From Spirochaeta sp. UBA2779 (GTDB lineage: Bacteria; Spirochaetota; Spirochaetia; DSM-2461), in NCBI GenBank assembly GCA_002352375.1, contig DEIH01000162.1:5604-23087 (forward strand): a stretch of DNA of 17,484 bases. The letters are read 5' to 3'. Position numbers and translations under genes: made by a program. Shown in pieces: positions 6,455 to 14,597 of the stretch; position 1 is the first letter of the stretch; every line of letters starts with the position of its first letter. Below the pieces are notes generated by a model. The model searched no databases and was not told where the DNA came from. It worked only from the letters and a program-made list of their open reading frames with translations.

Positions 6455-8254
6455 TTACCCTAGATTTATTGATTGGCCGGTTTTGGTATTGGCAAACTTT
6501 TTAATAATGATATTTGCCAAAATAATAATTACTAACAATATAAGTGTTACTCCATTAACGTGCTGGGTCTGTTCCTGGGTTTTGTAGCTGAATATCATCG
6601 TAGTGAGTAAACCTGTATTCGGTGCAACCAGGAGAATTACCAGTGAGAGTTCCCTCATGGCCGTGATGAAGGTAAGAAGCATACCGGAAACGAAACCGCT
6701 TTTACATAATGGAAGGATAATCAGCCGAAATCTCTTCAGCCAGGGAATTCCCTGTATGCTGGCTGTTTCTTCCAGGGATTTATCCACCTGAAGCATGGCG
6801 GCAATACCTGAGCGTGAAGAGAAGGGAAGATTTTTCACAATAACGATCAGCAGAATCAAAGCGAAGGTTCCGTACATCGCGGGAATCGGCCCGAAAGATT
6901 TTGAAAACATGCCCAGGTAAATGGCGCTGAATGCAATACCGGGAAAAACATAAGGTGCGAAGGCAACCCCTTCAATGAGTTTGGATATTCGGGTTCCCCG
7001 GTTTTTAACGACTGAATAACCGATCAGAAGTCCTAAAAAGGCATTTACAATAGATGCCAGCACACCAAGTTTAACCGAGTTCAGTGTGGCTCTGAGCACT
7101 CCCCTGTTAAGGAATATTCCCGGTTCTCCACTTGAAATCATAGCGTCACTTTTTCCCACCCAGAAATGGCTTGTCAGGTTGGAAAACGAGTAATTGTCGG
7201 GAAGGAGCATAAAAGTGCTCCATGTAAGCATGATAATGGGAAGTACGATTATCATAATGATAAAAACGATGAGAAGTGTAACAAGAACAGGCTTTGCTTT
7301 ACCCAGTTCCATGGGTTTTGCCCTGAACCCTTTGCCTTTCATGGTAACAAAGCTCTTACGTACCCCGATAATTTTATTGTTTATCGATATAGCTGTAATG
7401 GCCATGACAATAAGGACTAAGGCAAGGACAAAACTGTCACCCATGTTTCTGGCATTTATCATGGCGTAAATCTGTGTGGGAATAGTAAAGAAGCGAACCG
7501 GGAGCCCCAGTAATGCCGGGGTTCCGAAGGTTCCCATACTTCTGGTTACCGTGAGTACGAAGGAAGATCCCAGAGCGGGCAGTACCAGGGGAAAGGTTAT
7601 TTTTCTTAATATCTCCCTGCGTTTTAATCCGGCAATTGAGCCTGCTTCTTCCAGTTCAGAGTCGATGGTCTGCAGGGCTCCGGACATCAGAAGAAAGGTG
7701 TAGGAATAATAATGAAGGGCCAGGCAGATAACGATGGGGACAAAACCGTAGGAAAGCCAGTCCGGTACGTCAATATGAAAAAAGGTACTGAGTACACCCG
7801 ACTGCCCGCCGATTCTTGTGTTCTGAAAAAACAATTGCCACGCCAGAGCAATAACCCAGGATGGAATCATGTAGGGAACAACAATAACGGTTTGAAAAAA
7901 CTTTCTATGGGGAATATCGGTTCTCACAAATAACCAGGCCAGGAGGGATCCGAGAATCATGGCAATGATGGTTACACTGAAGCCCACACCGATACTGTTT
8001 AATAGAGGCGTGATGAAGAATGATTTTGTTAAATCACTGGCAAAAACTCTCTGGTAATGAAACCAGGTAAAGGCCCCTTGTACAGCGCCTCTGGCTAGAC
8101 GCAGGTCGTAGGACTGATAGGTAAAAGTTGTGTGAATCATTTTCAGAAACGGAACAACAATCAGAAATGAAAAGACAATGATGAAAAAAATGGAGAGAGT
8201 CAGCTCCGGCTTTGATTTCAGTTTTGCCCTGTAGAATTTAAGAGTTTTGGACAT
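6455..8254 (-). CDS. ABC importer permease, two fused membrane domains (FbpB type)
   Basis: A 599-residue inner-membrane protein with two BPD_transp_1 permease halves fused in one chain, as in FbpB/AfuB and related Fe3+, thiamine or phosphonate importers. Each half has about six hydrophobic segments and one EAA coupling loop for the ATPase: LEEAGSIAGLKRREI in the first half and LEETASIQGIPWLKRF in the second. It sits between the binding protein (75 bp upstream) and the ATPase gene (adjacent). The substrate cannot be read from the permease. The start at 8254 gives a positively charged N-tail followed by the first membrane helix at about residue 18. Confidence 0.92.
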   Translation of the reverse strand: MSKTLKFYRAKLKSKPELTLSIFFIIVFSFLIVVPFLKMIHTTFTYQSYDLRLARGAVQGAFTWFHYQRVFASDLTKSFFITPLLNSIGVGFSVTIIAMILGSLLAWLFVRTDIPHRKFFQTVIVVPYMIPSWVIALAWQLFFQNTRIGGQSGVLSTFFHIDVPDWLSYGFVPIVICLALHYYSYTFLLMSGALQTIDSELEEAGSIAGLKRREILRKITFPLVLPALGSSFVLTVTRSMGTFGTPALLGLPVRFFTIPTQIYAMINARNMGDSFVLALVLIVMAITAISINNKIIGVRKSFVTMKGKGFRAKPMELGKAKPVLVTLLIVFIIMIIVLPIIMLTWSTFMLLPDNYSFSNLTSHFWVGKSDAMISSGEPGIFLNRGVLRATLNSVKLGVLASIVNAFLGLLIGYSVVKNRGTRISKLIEGVAFAPYVFPGIAFSAIYLGMFSKSFGPIPAMYGTFALILLIVIVKNLPFSSRSGIAAMLQVDKSLEETASIQGIPWLKRFRLIILPLCKSGFVSGMLLTFITAMRELSLVILLVAPNTGLLTTMIFSYKTQEQTQHVNGVTLILLVIIILANIIIKKFANTKTGQSINLG

Positions 8255-8280
8255 ATATTTCCCAACCTGGTTTGAATGGA

Positions 8281-8308
8281 TTACAGGGGCTGTTTTCAGC
8301 CCCTGTAA
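8281..8308 (-). promoter_or_regulatory. Perfect intercistronic hairpin between binding-protein and permease genes
   Basis: A 12-bp perfect stem (TTACAGGGGCTG, 8281-8292 with 8297-8308) closed by four T. On the minus strand no U-run follows, so it is not a standard terminator. Its place, 21 bases after the binding-protein stop, fits an mRNA-stabilising or processing hairpin that gives binding protein in excess over permease, as described for malE-malF. Confidence 0.7.
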
Positions 8309-8329
8309 TGGTTGAACGAACTGAAGATT

Positions 8330-9583
8330 TTATCTTGCGGACTCTTTAATCCAGAAATCCTGAACTTTCGGTGCGTCATACCACATGTACTCAGGATCAA
8401 CCACCCACATGTTCATCTCATTCCAGGCCTCGCCGCCTTCAGGAAGGGGAACATCATCCCTGGGACTGACAGATCCGATTTCATAATAAGGTGCCAATCC
8501 CTGGAGAATCTCGAGGGATTTTCCTTCGGTAAAGGGCTTTTCTATTACTGTATCCAGAGTGATGGAAGGATCACCCAGCATGTATGCTGTAAAGAGTTTT
8601 GCTGCATTGGGATGGGCTGCTCTGGCGGCAATAGCCGTATAGGTGGGATAAATAACACCGTCGGCAGGCTCAACCGGATAGATTAAACCGTTTGTATAAT
8701 CTTTGGTTCCATTGTAGCGCAGGTATGTGAAAGAGGTGATTGATACCGGGGGATCGGTCTGGCCTTTCTTGCCTGAAGCGCCGGTTGTTTTACTTCCGGA
8801 ATCAAGGATTATCAGGTCGTTATGGAGCAGGCGGTAAAGAAACTCATAACCGGCATCCGGAACACCTTCACTCAAAACAATATCTTCACCGGTAAACTCT
8901 TTGTAGGCTTTCTTCATTTCATCGGCATGCTGTGCAATTGTTGCCACCCCCATCAGGTTGGACAATGAAGCCAGAGGGTCTTTTATAACAACTTTGCCCC
9001 GGTATGCTTCGGTAGTGAGTTCCCAGAGATTGGTAATAGGAGGAGCATCGTTAACTTCGGTGTTGTACATGAACACAATGGCTTCCATGATACGGACCAG
9101 CGCAGGTTCTTTGTTTTCTTTTGCAATTCGGTCGGCAAACATGGATGGTACAAAATTGACAACCCGGTTGTTTGCAATAAGGTCGTAAATAAAGTTTCCG
9201 CTTCCGCCGGTTGTAATAATATCAGCGTTGAAAATCCCGGCTTCCTGTTCTCCAACTGTTTTTTCGAAAGTTTTCACCGAACCCAGATCGTGGGATGTCA
9301 CTTTAATTTCGGGGTACATCTTGCTGAAAGATTCCCCGACCGCGGCCATTCTTGAAGAAGCGGAGTAGATGATTACTTCGCCCTCTTCTTTGGCCAGGGC
9401 TGTAATTTCATCCCAGTCCTGTTTTTTGTCATATTTTCCCAGCTGGGCCGCTTGTGCCCAGGAATCCATTTCCGGGGAATACTCAGTGCCCGCAATTTCG
9501 CTTTCGCCGCCGGCGAAGGCAAACGAGCCTATTGCCAGACTGATAATCAGGCAAAGCACAATAATCTTCTGCATTTTTTTCAT
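8330..9583 (-). CDS. Periplasmic substrate-binding protein of Fe3+/phosphonate-type ABC importer
   Basis: Delivers the substrate to the fused permease downstream. The 417-residue precursor has a Sec signal (about 1-24, ending AFA before GGES) without a lipobox. The mature protein has the type II binding fold of the FbpA/AfuA/PotD-like group: an opening with EGEVIIYSASSRMAAVGESF, a central GKVVIKDPLASLSN hinge segment, and YTAIAARAAHPNAAKLF near the C-terminal lobe. The adjacent tyrosine pair that binds iron in true FbpA proteins is not seen at the expected place, so iron as substrate is uncertain; phosphonates, thiamine or sugar phosphates are alternatives. The start is supported by AAAGGAG upstream. 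First gene of a three-gene operon. Confidence 0.85.
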   Translation of the reverse strand: MKKMQKIIVLCLIISLAIGSFAFAGGESEIAGTEYSPEMDSWAQAAQLGKYDKKQDWDEITALAKEEGEVIIYSASSRMAAVGESFSKMYPEIKVTSHDLGSVKTFEKTVGEQEAGIFNADIITTGGSGNFIYDLIANNRVVNFVPSMFADRIAKENKEPALVRIMEAIVFMYNTEVNDAPPITNLWELTTEAYRGKVVIKDPLASLSNLMGVATIAQHADEMKKAYKEFTGEDIVLSEGVPDAGYEFLYRLLHNDLIILDSGSKTTGASGKKGQTDPPVSITSFTYLRYNGTKDYTNGLIYPVEPADGVIYPTYTAIAARAAHPNAAKLFTAYMLGDPSITLDTVIEKPFTEGKSLEILQGLAPYYEIGSVSPRDDVPLPEGGEAWNEMNMWVVDPEYMWYDAPKVQDFWIKESAR

Positions 9584-9634
9584 AAAATTACTCCTTTTAT
9601 GGTATTGAAAGATGTCCCTCGAAGGACAATAACC

Positions 9635-9663
9635 ACGTTAAGTTATCTTAACCTTCCTGTCAA
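9635..9663 (-). promoter_or_regulatory. Candidate promoter with overlapping operator for the 9583-5351 import operon
   Basis: On the minus strand a perfect -35 TTGACA (9658-9663) is followed after 17 bp by a poor -10, TAACGT (9635-9640). A palindrome GTTAAG-ATAA-CTTAAC (9637-9652) covers the spacer and overlaps the -10, as expected for a repressor operator. The weak -10 keeps this tentative. A small TGTCC/GGACA hairpin (9613-9628) lies in the leader. Confidence 0.4.
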
Positions 9664-9694
9664 TGAGAAATATTCCGGATTTGAAAGATAGGTT

Positions 9695-11185
9695 TTATCC
9701 GGCCAGCTGCTCGTTGATGGCTTTTGCCGCCCGGCGGCCCTCTCCCATTGCGAGGATAACTGTTGCCGCTCCCAGAACAATGTCACCTCCGGCATAAACC
9801 TTGTCGATAGATGTTTTCCCGGTGGCCTCTTCAACGATAATGTTGCCCCATTTATTCACGTTCAGATCTGGGGTGGTCTGTTTAATGAGAGGGTTGGAGG
9901 CATTTCCAATCGATGTGATGCAGGCATCGCATTCCATGACGAACTCGCTGCCTGCAATGGGAACAGGGCGCCGTCTGCCCGAATCGTCCGGCTCGCCCAG
10001 TTCGTAGTGCAGGCACTCAATGGAGGTTACACGTCCCTCCTCATCGCCGAAAATTTGTGTGGGGCTTGTGAGAAGATCGAAAATTACACCTTCTTCCATG
10101 GCATGATGTACTTCCTCAACACGGGCGGGGAGTTCCTTCTCGGTACGCCGGTAGACGATGTGCACCTCTTCAGCGCCCAGGCGAACGGCGGTTCTTGCGG
10201 CATCCATTGCCACATTCCCCCCGCCGAAGACACAGACTTTTTTTGCCGAGTACATCGGAGTGTCCGCTTTTTCTGTGGCGTAGGCCTTCATCAGGTTGGA
10301 CCGGGTAAGGTATTCATTGGCCGAAAATACACCCACAAGGTTTTCACCGGGAATATTCATGAACTTGGGCAGTCCCGCACCGGTGGCGATATAAAGGGCA
10401 TCGTACCCGTCTTCGGCGAGCATATCCCCGATTTTCCGGGTGCGTCCCACCAGAAAGTTAGTTTCAAAAAACACCCCCATGGCAACAAGGTTCTCAACAT
10501 CCCTCTCTACGATGGCCTTGGGAAGACGAAATTCAGGGATGCCGTAAACTGTTACACCGCCGGGCTTGTGAAAGGCTTCAAAAACGGTTACTTCATGGCC
10601 TTCCCGGCGTATGTCGGCAGCCGCTGTAAGTCCTGAGGGTCCGGAGCCGATTACCGCCACTTTTTTCCCGGTTGCGGCAGATACGGGAATGGCAGCAACC
10701 GCATCGTGTTCCACTTCCCAGTCGGAAACGTACCGTTCGATGCGCCCGATTGCCACTGCTTTTTCAGGATCTTTGAGCATTTTCCCCACGGTACAGGGGA
10801 GCATACACTGCTTTTCCTGGGGACACACCCTTCCGCAGATAGCAGGAAGAAGGCTTGATTCCTTGATAACAGCTATGGACTCGGCAAACTCACCCATGGC
10901 GGCATGGGCAATAAATTTCGGAATATCGATGGACACAGGGCAACCGGCGATACAGGGAGCATTTTTACACTGGAGGCATCTGAGGGCTTCCACCTTCACC
11001 TGATTTTCCGTGTAGCCTATGGCCACCTCTTCCATATTGCACCGGCGATCATCGGGATTCTGTGTGGGCATATCCTGCTGACCGATTAACCGGCGTTCTT
11101 TAACCGACAGCTCCCGGCCTCCGAGATTTTTCCAGAGTTTCTCAGCTTCATTCTCCAGAATTTCAGGAAGGATATATTCGCTCAT
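9695..11185 (-). CDS. nfnB: NfnB-type large subunit, ferredoxin:NADP+ oxidoreductase (GltD-like)
   Basis: Predicted large subunit of the cytoplasmic electron-bifurcating NADH-dependent reduced-ferredoxin:NADP+ oxidoreductase, 496 residues from the ATG at 11185. That ATG overlaps the stop of nfnA as ATGA and has GGAGA upstream; a longer frame to 11218 exists but has no better start. The N-terminus carries two 4Fe-4S cluster motifs (C70, C73, C78, C82 and C117, C121, C127, C131). An FAD-binding GSGPSG (180-185) and an NADPH-binding GGGNVAMD (321-328) follow, as in the GltD family. Such genes are often named glutamate synthase small subunit, but no large glutamate synthase gene is here, and pairing with nfnA favours NfnB. 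It would balance NADH, NADPH and ferredoxin in an anaerobe. Confidence 0.88.
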   Translation of the reverse strand: MSEYILPEILENEAEKLWKNLGGRELSVKERRLIGQQDMPTQNPDDRRCNMEEVAIGYTENQVKVEALRCLQCKNAPCIAGCPVSIDIPKFIAHAAMGEFAESIAVIKESSLLPAICGRVCPQEKQCMLPCTVGKMLKDPEKAVAIGRIERYVSDWEVEHDAVAAIPVSAATGKKVAVIGSGPSGLTAAADIRREGHEVTVFEAFHKPGGVTVYGIPEFRLPKAIVERDVENLVAMGVFFETNFLVGRTRKIGDMLAEDGYDALYIATGAGLPKFMNIPGENLVGVFSANEYLTRSNLMKAYATEKADTPMYSAKKVCVFGGGNVAMDAARTAVRLGAEEVHIVYRRTEKELPARVEEVHHAMEEGVIFDLLTSPTQIFGDEEGRVTSIECLHYELGEPDDSGRRRPVPIAGSEFVMECDACITSIGNASNPLIKQTTPDLNVNKWGNIIVEEATGKTSIDKVYAGGDIVLGAATVILAMGEGRRAAKAINEQLAG

Positions 11186-12027
11186 TTCTTTTCTCCGCTT
11201 GTTACTCCAATACGGCATTTATGGTCTTCTTCCTGGGGCTTGTAGGCTTTCAGACGCAGCATCATATTGGTGAAGTCCACCTTATGACCATCAAATTCCG
11301 GCCCATCCACACAGACGAACTTTGTGCTATCTCCAACAGTTACCCGGCATCCGCCGCACATTCCCGTTCCATCCACCATGATGGTGTTTAGGGAAACCAT
11401 GGTCGGAACTTCAAAGGGGCGAGTTGTTTCCGCACAGAATTTCATCATAATCGGCGGTCCGATAGCCACTACCTGGGAGGGGGGATTCTCGGATTCGCAG
11501 AGCTCTTTCAGCGGCTCGGTTACCAGGGCTTTGCGCCCGTAGGAACCATCATCGGTAACAATAATAAGTTCATCGGCCAGGGCCTTCATCTCCTCTTCCA
11601 TTATCAGGAGTTCTTTGTTCCGGGCACCCATGATTACGATGATTTTATTTCCGAGGGCTTTGTTGGCTTCAACTATGGGGTGCATCGGTGCCACGCCGAT
11701 ACCGCCGCCTACACAAACCACTGGTCCGTCAAGTTTTTCGATGTGAGTGGGTGTTCCCAGAGGTCCCAGAACATTGGCAATAGAGTCACCTACTTCCAGA
11801 GCCGCCAGTTTCAATGTGGATGCACCTACAGCCTGGAAGATGATATCAATGGTACCCTTTTCTTTATCCGCATCGGCGATGGTAAGGGGAAAGCGTTCGG
11901 CAAAGTCGTTGTCCAGCTGAACGATAAGAAACTGTCCTGCTTTTCTTTCCCGAGCGATGTTCGGTGCCTCAAAGGTATAGCGGAAGACGTCTTCTGACAG
12001 GTTTCGTTTTTCGACAATACGGTTCAT
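11182..12027 (-). CDS. nfnA: NfnA-type small subunit, ferredoxin:NADP+ oxidoreductase
   Basis: Partner of the next gene; FAD, NAD(H) and 2Fe-2S protein related to dihydroorotate dehydrogenase electron-transfer subunits (PyrK) and sulfide dehydrogenase beta. In 281 residues one sees the flavin-binding RFPLT (45-49), the nucleotide-binding GGGIGVAP (107-114) and the C-terminal iron-sulfur motif with D219, C224, C227 and C239. An aspartate plus three cysteines is the ligand set described for NfnA. AGAGG lies before the ATG. Gene order nfnA-nfnB with a 4-base overlap indicates one operon and a stoichiometric complex. PyrK is the main alternative, but no pyrD is next to it. Confidence 0.88.
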   Translation of the reverse strand: MNRIVEKRNLSEDVFRYTFEAPNIARERKAGQFLIVQLDNDFAERFPLTIADADKEKGTIDIIFQAVGASTLKLAALEVGDSIANVLGPLGTPTHIEKLDGPVVCVGGGIGVAPMHPIVEANKALGNKIIVIMGARNKELLIMEEEMKALADELIIVTDDGSYGRKALVTEPLKELCESENPPSQVVAIGPPIMMKFCAETTRPFEVPTMVSLNTIMVDGTGMCGGCRVTVGDSTKFVCVDGPEFDGHKVDFTNMMLRLKAYKPQEEDHKCRIGVTSGEKK

Positions 12028-12213
12028 GGTACAACCTCTTTGATTGTGAAAATAAATTGACCCCTGCCGTAGCCTAGGGCTAACACATTCATTGTTATGA
12101 TAAAGGCTTATATATAATAATTAATCTATATTACCTAATAATTACTGGTTACGCAAGGATTATTTCGCCGGTAGGGTTGGACTCTGTATCATCCGATTGT
12201 GTAAATTGTCAGG
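12028..12213. promoter_or_regulatory. AT-rich divergent promoter region (nfnA leftward, metalloenzyme rightward)
   Basis: The centre (about 12090-12165) is strongly AT-rich. Rightward, a perfect TATAAT (12113-12118) follows TTGTTA (12092-12097) with a 15-bp spacer, or TAATAA with 17 bp. Leftward, TTGCGT and TAATAT are spaced by 17 bp. These are plausible but not unique choices. No gene or strong dyad is visible. Confidence 0.4.
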
Positions 12214-13164
12214 ATGAAGTTGCTGCTGTTCTTCGTCGACGGACTCGGACTGGGTAAAAATGACGAATCAAACCCCGCCCGGTTTTTACTCGATGGTATT
12301 GCCGATATTCCGTTTGTAAAGGATTCCGCGCCCGGGGAGTTTTCAAAAGGAGTTTTATTTTCTGCTGATGCCACCGGAGGAATTTCAGGACGGCCCCAGT
12401 CTGCCACAGGACAGGCCATGCTCATGTGCGGTATCAATGCACCGGCTCTTCTGGGATACCATCTGACGGCTCTTCCGAATGAAACTCTGGTGAATTTTGT
12501 TCGTGAAAGAAATATTCTGCGGCTGCTCTCTGAAAAAGGAATTTCGGTAACAGCGTCTAATCTGTACTCTCCGGAATACTTCAGCCGAAGGGAAGAGCTG
12601 CAGGAGAAACGGGGGAGAAATGCCTTCCCGGTTTCGGCTCTCTCTATACGCAGCTCGGATACGGATTTCAGGTTTCTTTCGGATTATCATGAAGGCAAAG
12701 CTCTGTTTGCCGATCTTACCAACAGGTCCCTGAGGGAGAGGGGATATGATATTCCCCTGATTGAACCCGAAAAGGCCGCCGACCTTATGGTGAACATCCT
12801 TGGTGAAGCGGATTTTGTTTTTCACGAGTACTTTATTACAGACACCTACGCACACAAAGGCCGCCGGGACGATTTGAAACGGGCATTAAGCGAAGTGAAC
12901 AGGTTCCTTGTTAGCCTGAGAAAACAGACCGACCCTCAAGAAACCGCCATCATGGTGGTGAGCGACCATGGGAACTGTGAAGACGCTGAAACTGCCGATC
13001 ATACCCTCAATCCGGTGCCTGTTCTGCTTCTCAGTGAAAACCAGACGGCCCGGGACGCCTTCCGGGGTATTACCCGGCTGGATGAGGTTCAGGCGGGGAT
13101 TCTGGCGTATTTCGGCCTGCCGGTAGAGGATGAGATGCTGGAAGACGGTGGTGCCTGGCTTTAA
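12214..13164 (+). CDS. Alkaline-phosphatase-superfamily metalloenzyme (phosphoglycerate mutase/phosphopentomutase-like)
   Basis: A 316-residue cytoplasmic protein with the metal-site pattern of the superfamily: D9 in FFVDGLG, the nucleophile region GRPQSATGQ (S63 or T65), D210 and H214 in DTYAHKG, D251-H252 in SDHGNCED and H263 in ADHTLNP. This fits the two-metal centre of cofactor-independent phosphoglycerate mutases and phosphopentomutases, but the protein is much shorter than the usual 510-residue iPGM and lacks its large inserted phosphatase/transferase domain organisation, so the reaction cannot be named. Signal peptide and membrane segments are absent. It ends 12 bp from the convergent aminotransferase gene without a clear terminator between them. 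Confidence 0.8.
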   Translation: MKLLLFFVDGLGLGKNDESNPARFLLDGIADIPFVKDSAPGEFSKGVLFSADATGGISGRPQSATGQAMLMCGINAPALLGYHLTALPNETLVNFVRERNILRLLSEKGISVTASNLYSPEYFSRREELQEKRGRNAFPVSALSIRSSDTDFRFLSDYHEGKALFADLTNRSLRERGYDIPLIEPEKAADLMVNILGEADFVFHEYFITDTYAHKGRRDDLKRALSEVNRFLVSLRKQTDPQETAIMVVSDHGNCEDAETADHTLNPVPVLLLSENQTARDAFRGITRLDEVQAGILAYFGLPVEDEMLEDGGAWL

Positions 13165-13176
13165 GGGGGCCTTGAG

Positions 13177-14472
13177 TTATACTTCTCCGCAGGCAGCGTA
13201 CAGGTTGGAAAACAGTTGAGGAATTTGAGCTTCCGGCAGGGAAGAGTAAGCTACACGCACCAGATTTCCCAGGGCAATTACCCCGGTATCATAGTCCTTC
13301 AGGAGTTTCTGTCTTACCGCCTCTCCATCTCCTCCAGCTACTTTAACACACATGAAATAACCGGAGTTGAAGGGAAGAGCGGTGAACCGATCAGAGTATT
13401 CGGGGTGGGCCTTCAGCTCGGCAACCAGGGCATCATGCCGGCTTTTCAGCAGGTTGAAAGCCCGTTTTTTCTCAGATCCGTAGGATGGATCGCCGTAGGC
13501 GGCCAGAAGCAGGGACTGGGCCAGATGGGAATCGTTGGAGATGCTGCCCCTTACCCGGCCGGCGGCTTTGTCTTCTAAAGCGGCAAGAGCTTTTGTGCTT
13601 AAACCTTTTCCGGCGAAGCTGATAAAGCCTACCCGGAATCCCCAGACGTAGTCCTCTTTGGTGGCGCCATCCACTTTGCAGGCGACGACATTCTCATGAA
13701 GGGAGGCAAATCGGGCGAAGGTGGATTCCCCGGCCACGCCCTCCCGGAATACCAGGCCGAAATAGGCATCATCGGTAATTGCCAGGATGGTTTTCCCCGC
13801 CTGAGCGGCTTTTTCAACGGCATCGATAATAGCTTCGAATTCACTTATCGTCGGGGTGTAGCCTGTGGGGTTGTTGGGGAAGTTCAGCAGCAGTAATTTT
13901 TTCTCCCCATCGGACATCAGGGCTGCAGACAGGGCTTCAATGTTGAACCGGGCCTCCGGGCCTTCTCCGTCGAAGGTTTCAAAGGTTTTCATTACCCCGC
14001 CGTAGGCCTCGGAGAATACCAGCCGGTAATTTCCCCAGTAATGATGGGGCAGAATGATTTCATCCTCTTCATCGACGAACATGTAGCCGGCTACGGCCAG
14101 TCCGTGGGTGAGGGCGTTGGTGGCCACCGGCCGTGAAAAAGGCGTATTTCCCAGGGAGGGGTTTTTCTCTCTTATCATCTCGGCCCAGCGGTCACGTAAA
14201 GCCGGCTTACCGAAGCTCGGCGCATAACTGAAAGCATCTGCCGGAGGGATGTTGATGAGTTTTGCCAGGGGGGCCAGGCGCAGGGGCGTTCCATCGTCTT
14301 CCTTGGCCTCTCCGATGGAGGCGTTGATTGTTTTACCCTTTGCATCAAGTCCCTGGGCCACCAGGCCCTTACGGGGAAAAAAGATATTTTTTCCCTTAGT
14401 GGAAAGGAGCCGGTATGCGGCGGGTCCTTCTGATTTCAGGACGGCGTTGAGTTCGGCGGCTTGCGGATTCAT
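13177..14472 (-). CDS. PLP-dependent aminotransferase, class I/II
   Basis: A 431-residue fold-type I aminotransferase. Visible cofactor residues are N201 in FPNNPTG, D234 and Y237 in DDAYFG, the Schiff-base lysine K272 in GATKEDYVWG, and R280 in FRVGF; a substrate-binding arginine is likely in LVRVAYSSLP near the C-terminus. GGGAGA lies about eight bases before the ATG. The substrate is not readable; aspartate/aromatic-type transamination is a general expectation only. It is monocistronic, convergent with the metalloenzyme and divergent from the acyltransferase gene. Confidence 0.85.
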   Translation of the reverse strand: MNPQAAELNAVLKSEGPAAYRLLSTKGKNIFFPRKGLVAQGLDAKGKTINASIGEAKEDDGTPLRLAPLAKLINIPPADAFSYAPSFGKPALRDRWAEMIREKNPSLGNTPFSRPVATNALTHGLAVAGYMFVDEEDEIILPHHYWGNYRLVFSEAYGGVMKTFETFDGEGPEARFNIEALSAALMSDGEKKLLLLNFPNNPTGYTPTISEFEAIIDAVEKAAQAGKTILAITDDAYFGLVFREGVAGESTFARFASLHENVVACKVDGATKEDYVWGFRVGFISFAGKGLSTKALAALEDKAAGRVRGSISNDSHLAQSLLLAAYGDPSYGSEKKRAFNLLKSRHDALVAELKAHPEYSDRFTALPFNSGYFMCVKVAGGDGEAVRQKLLKDYDTGVIALGNLVRVAYSSLPEAQIPQLFSNLYAACGEV

Positions 14473-14597
14473 AACTGTTTCTCCCGTATTCAGGCGGATA
14501 GAGCATTATTCTACTGAAAAATGTCATTTTGGGAAGAGTCGGGAGGTTCGGGGCATTCTAGCTCGACAGGGCGGGAGAGGTCATTTAATATTGAAAA

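Noticed and set aside
10007..10636. 209-codon rightward frame opposite nfnB
   Set aside because: It is antisense to the FAD/NADPH-binding region of nfnB, whose motifs are intact; a long shadow frame is expected from codon bias.
9695..11185. Glutamate synthase small subunit (gltD)
   Set aside because: The family is related, but no large-subunit gene is present and the overlapping nfnA partner makes the Nfn complex more likely.
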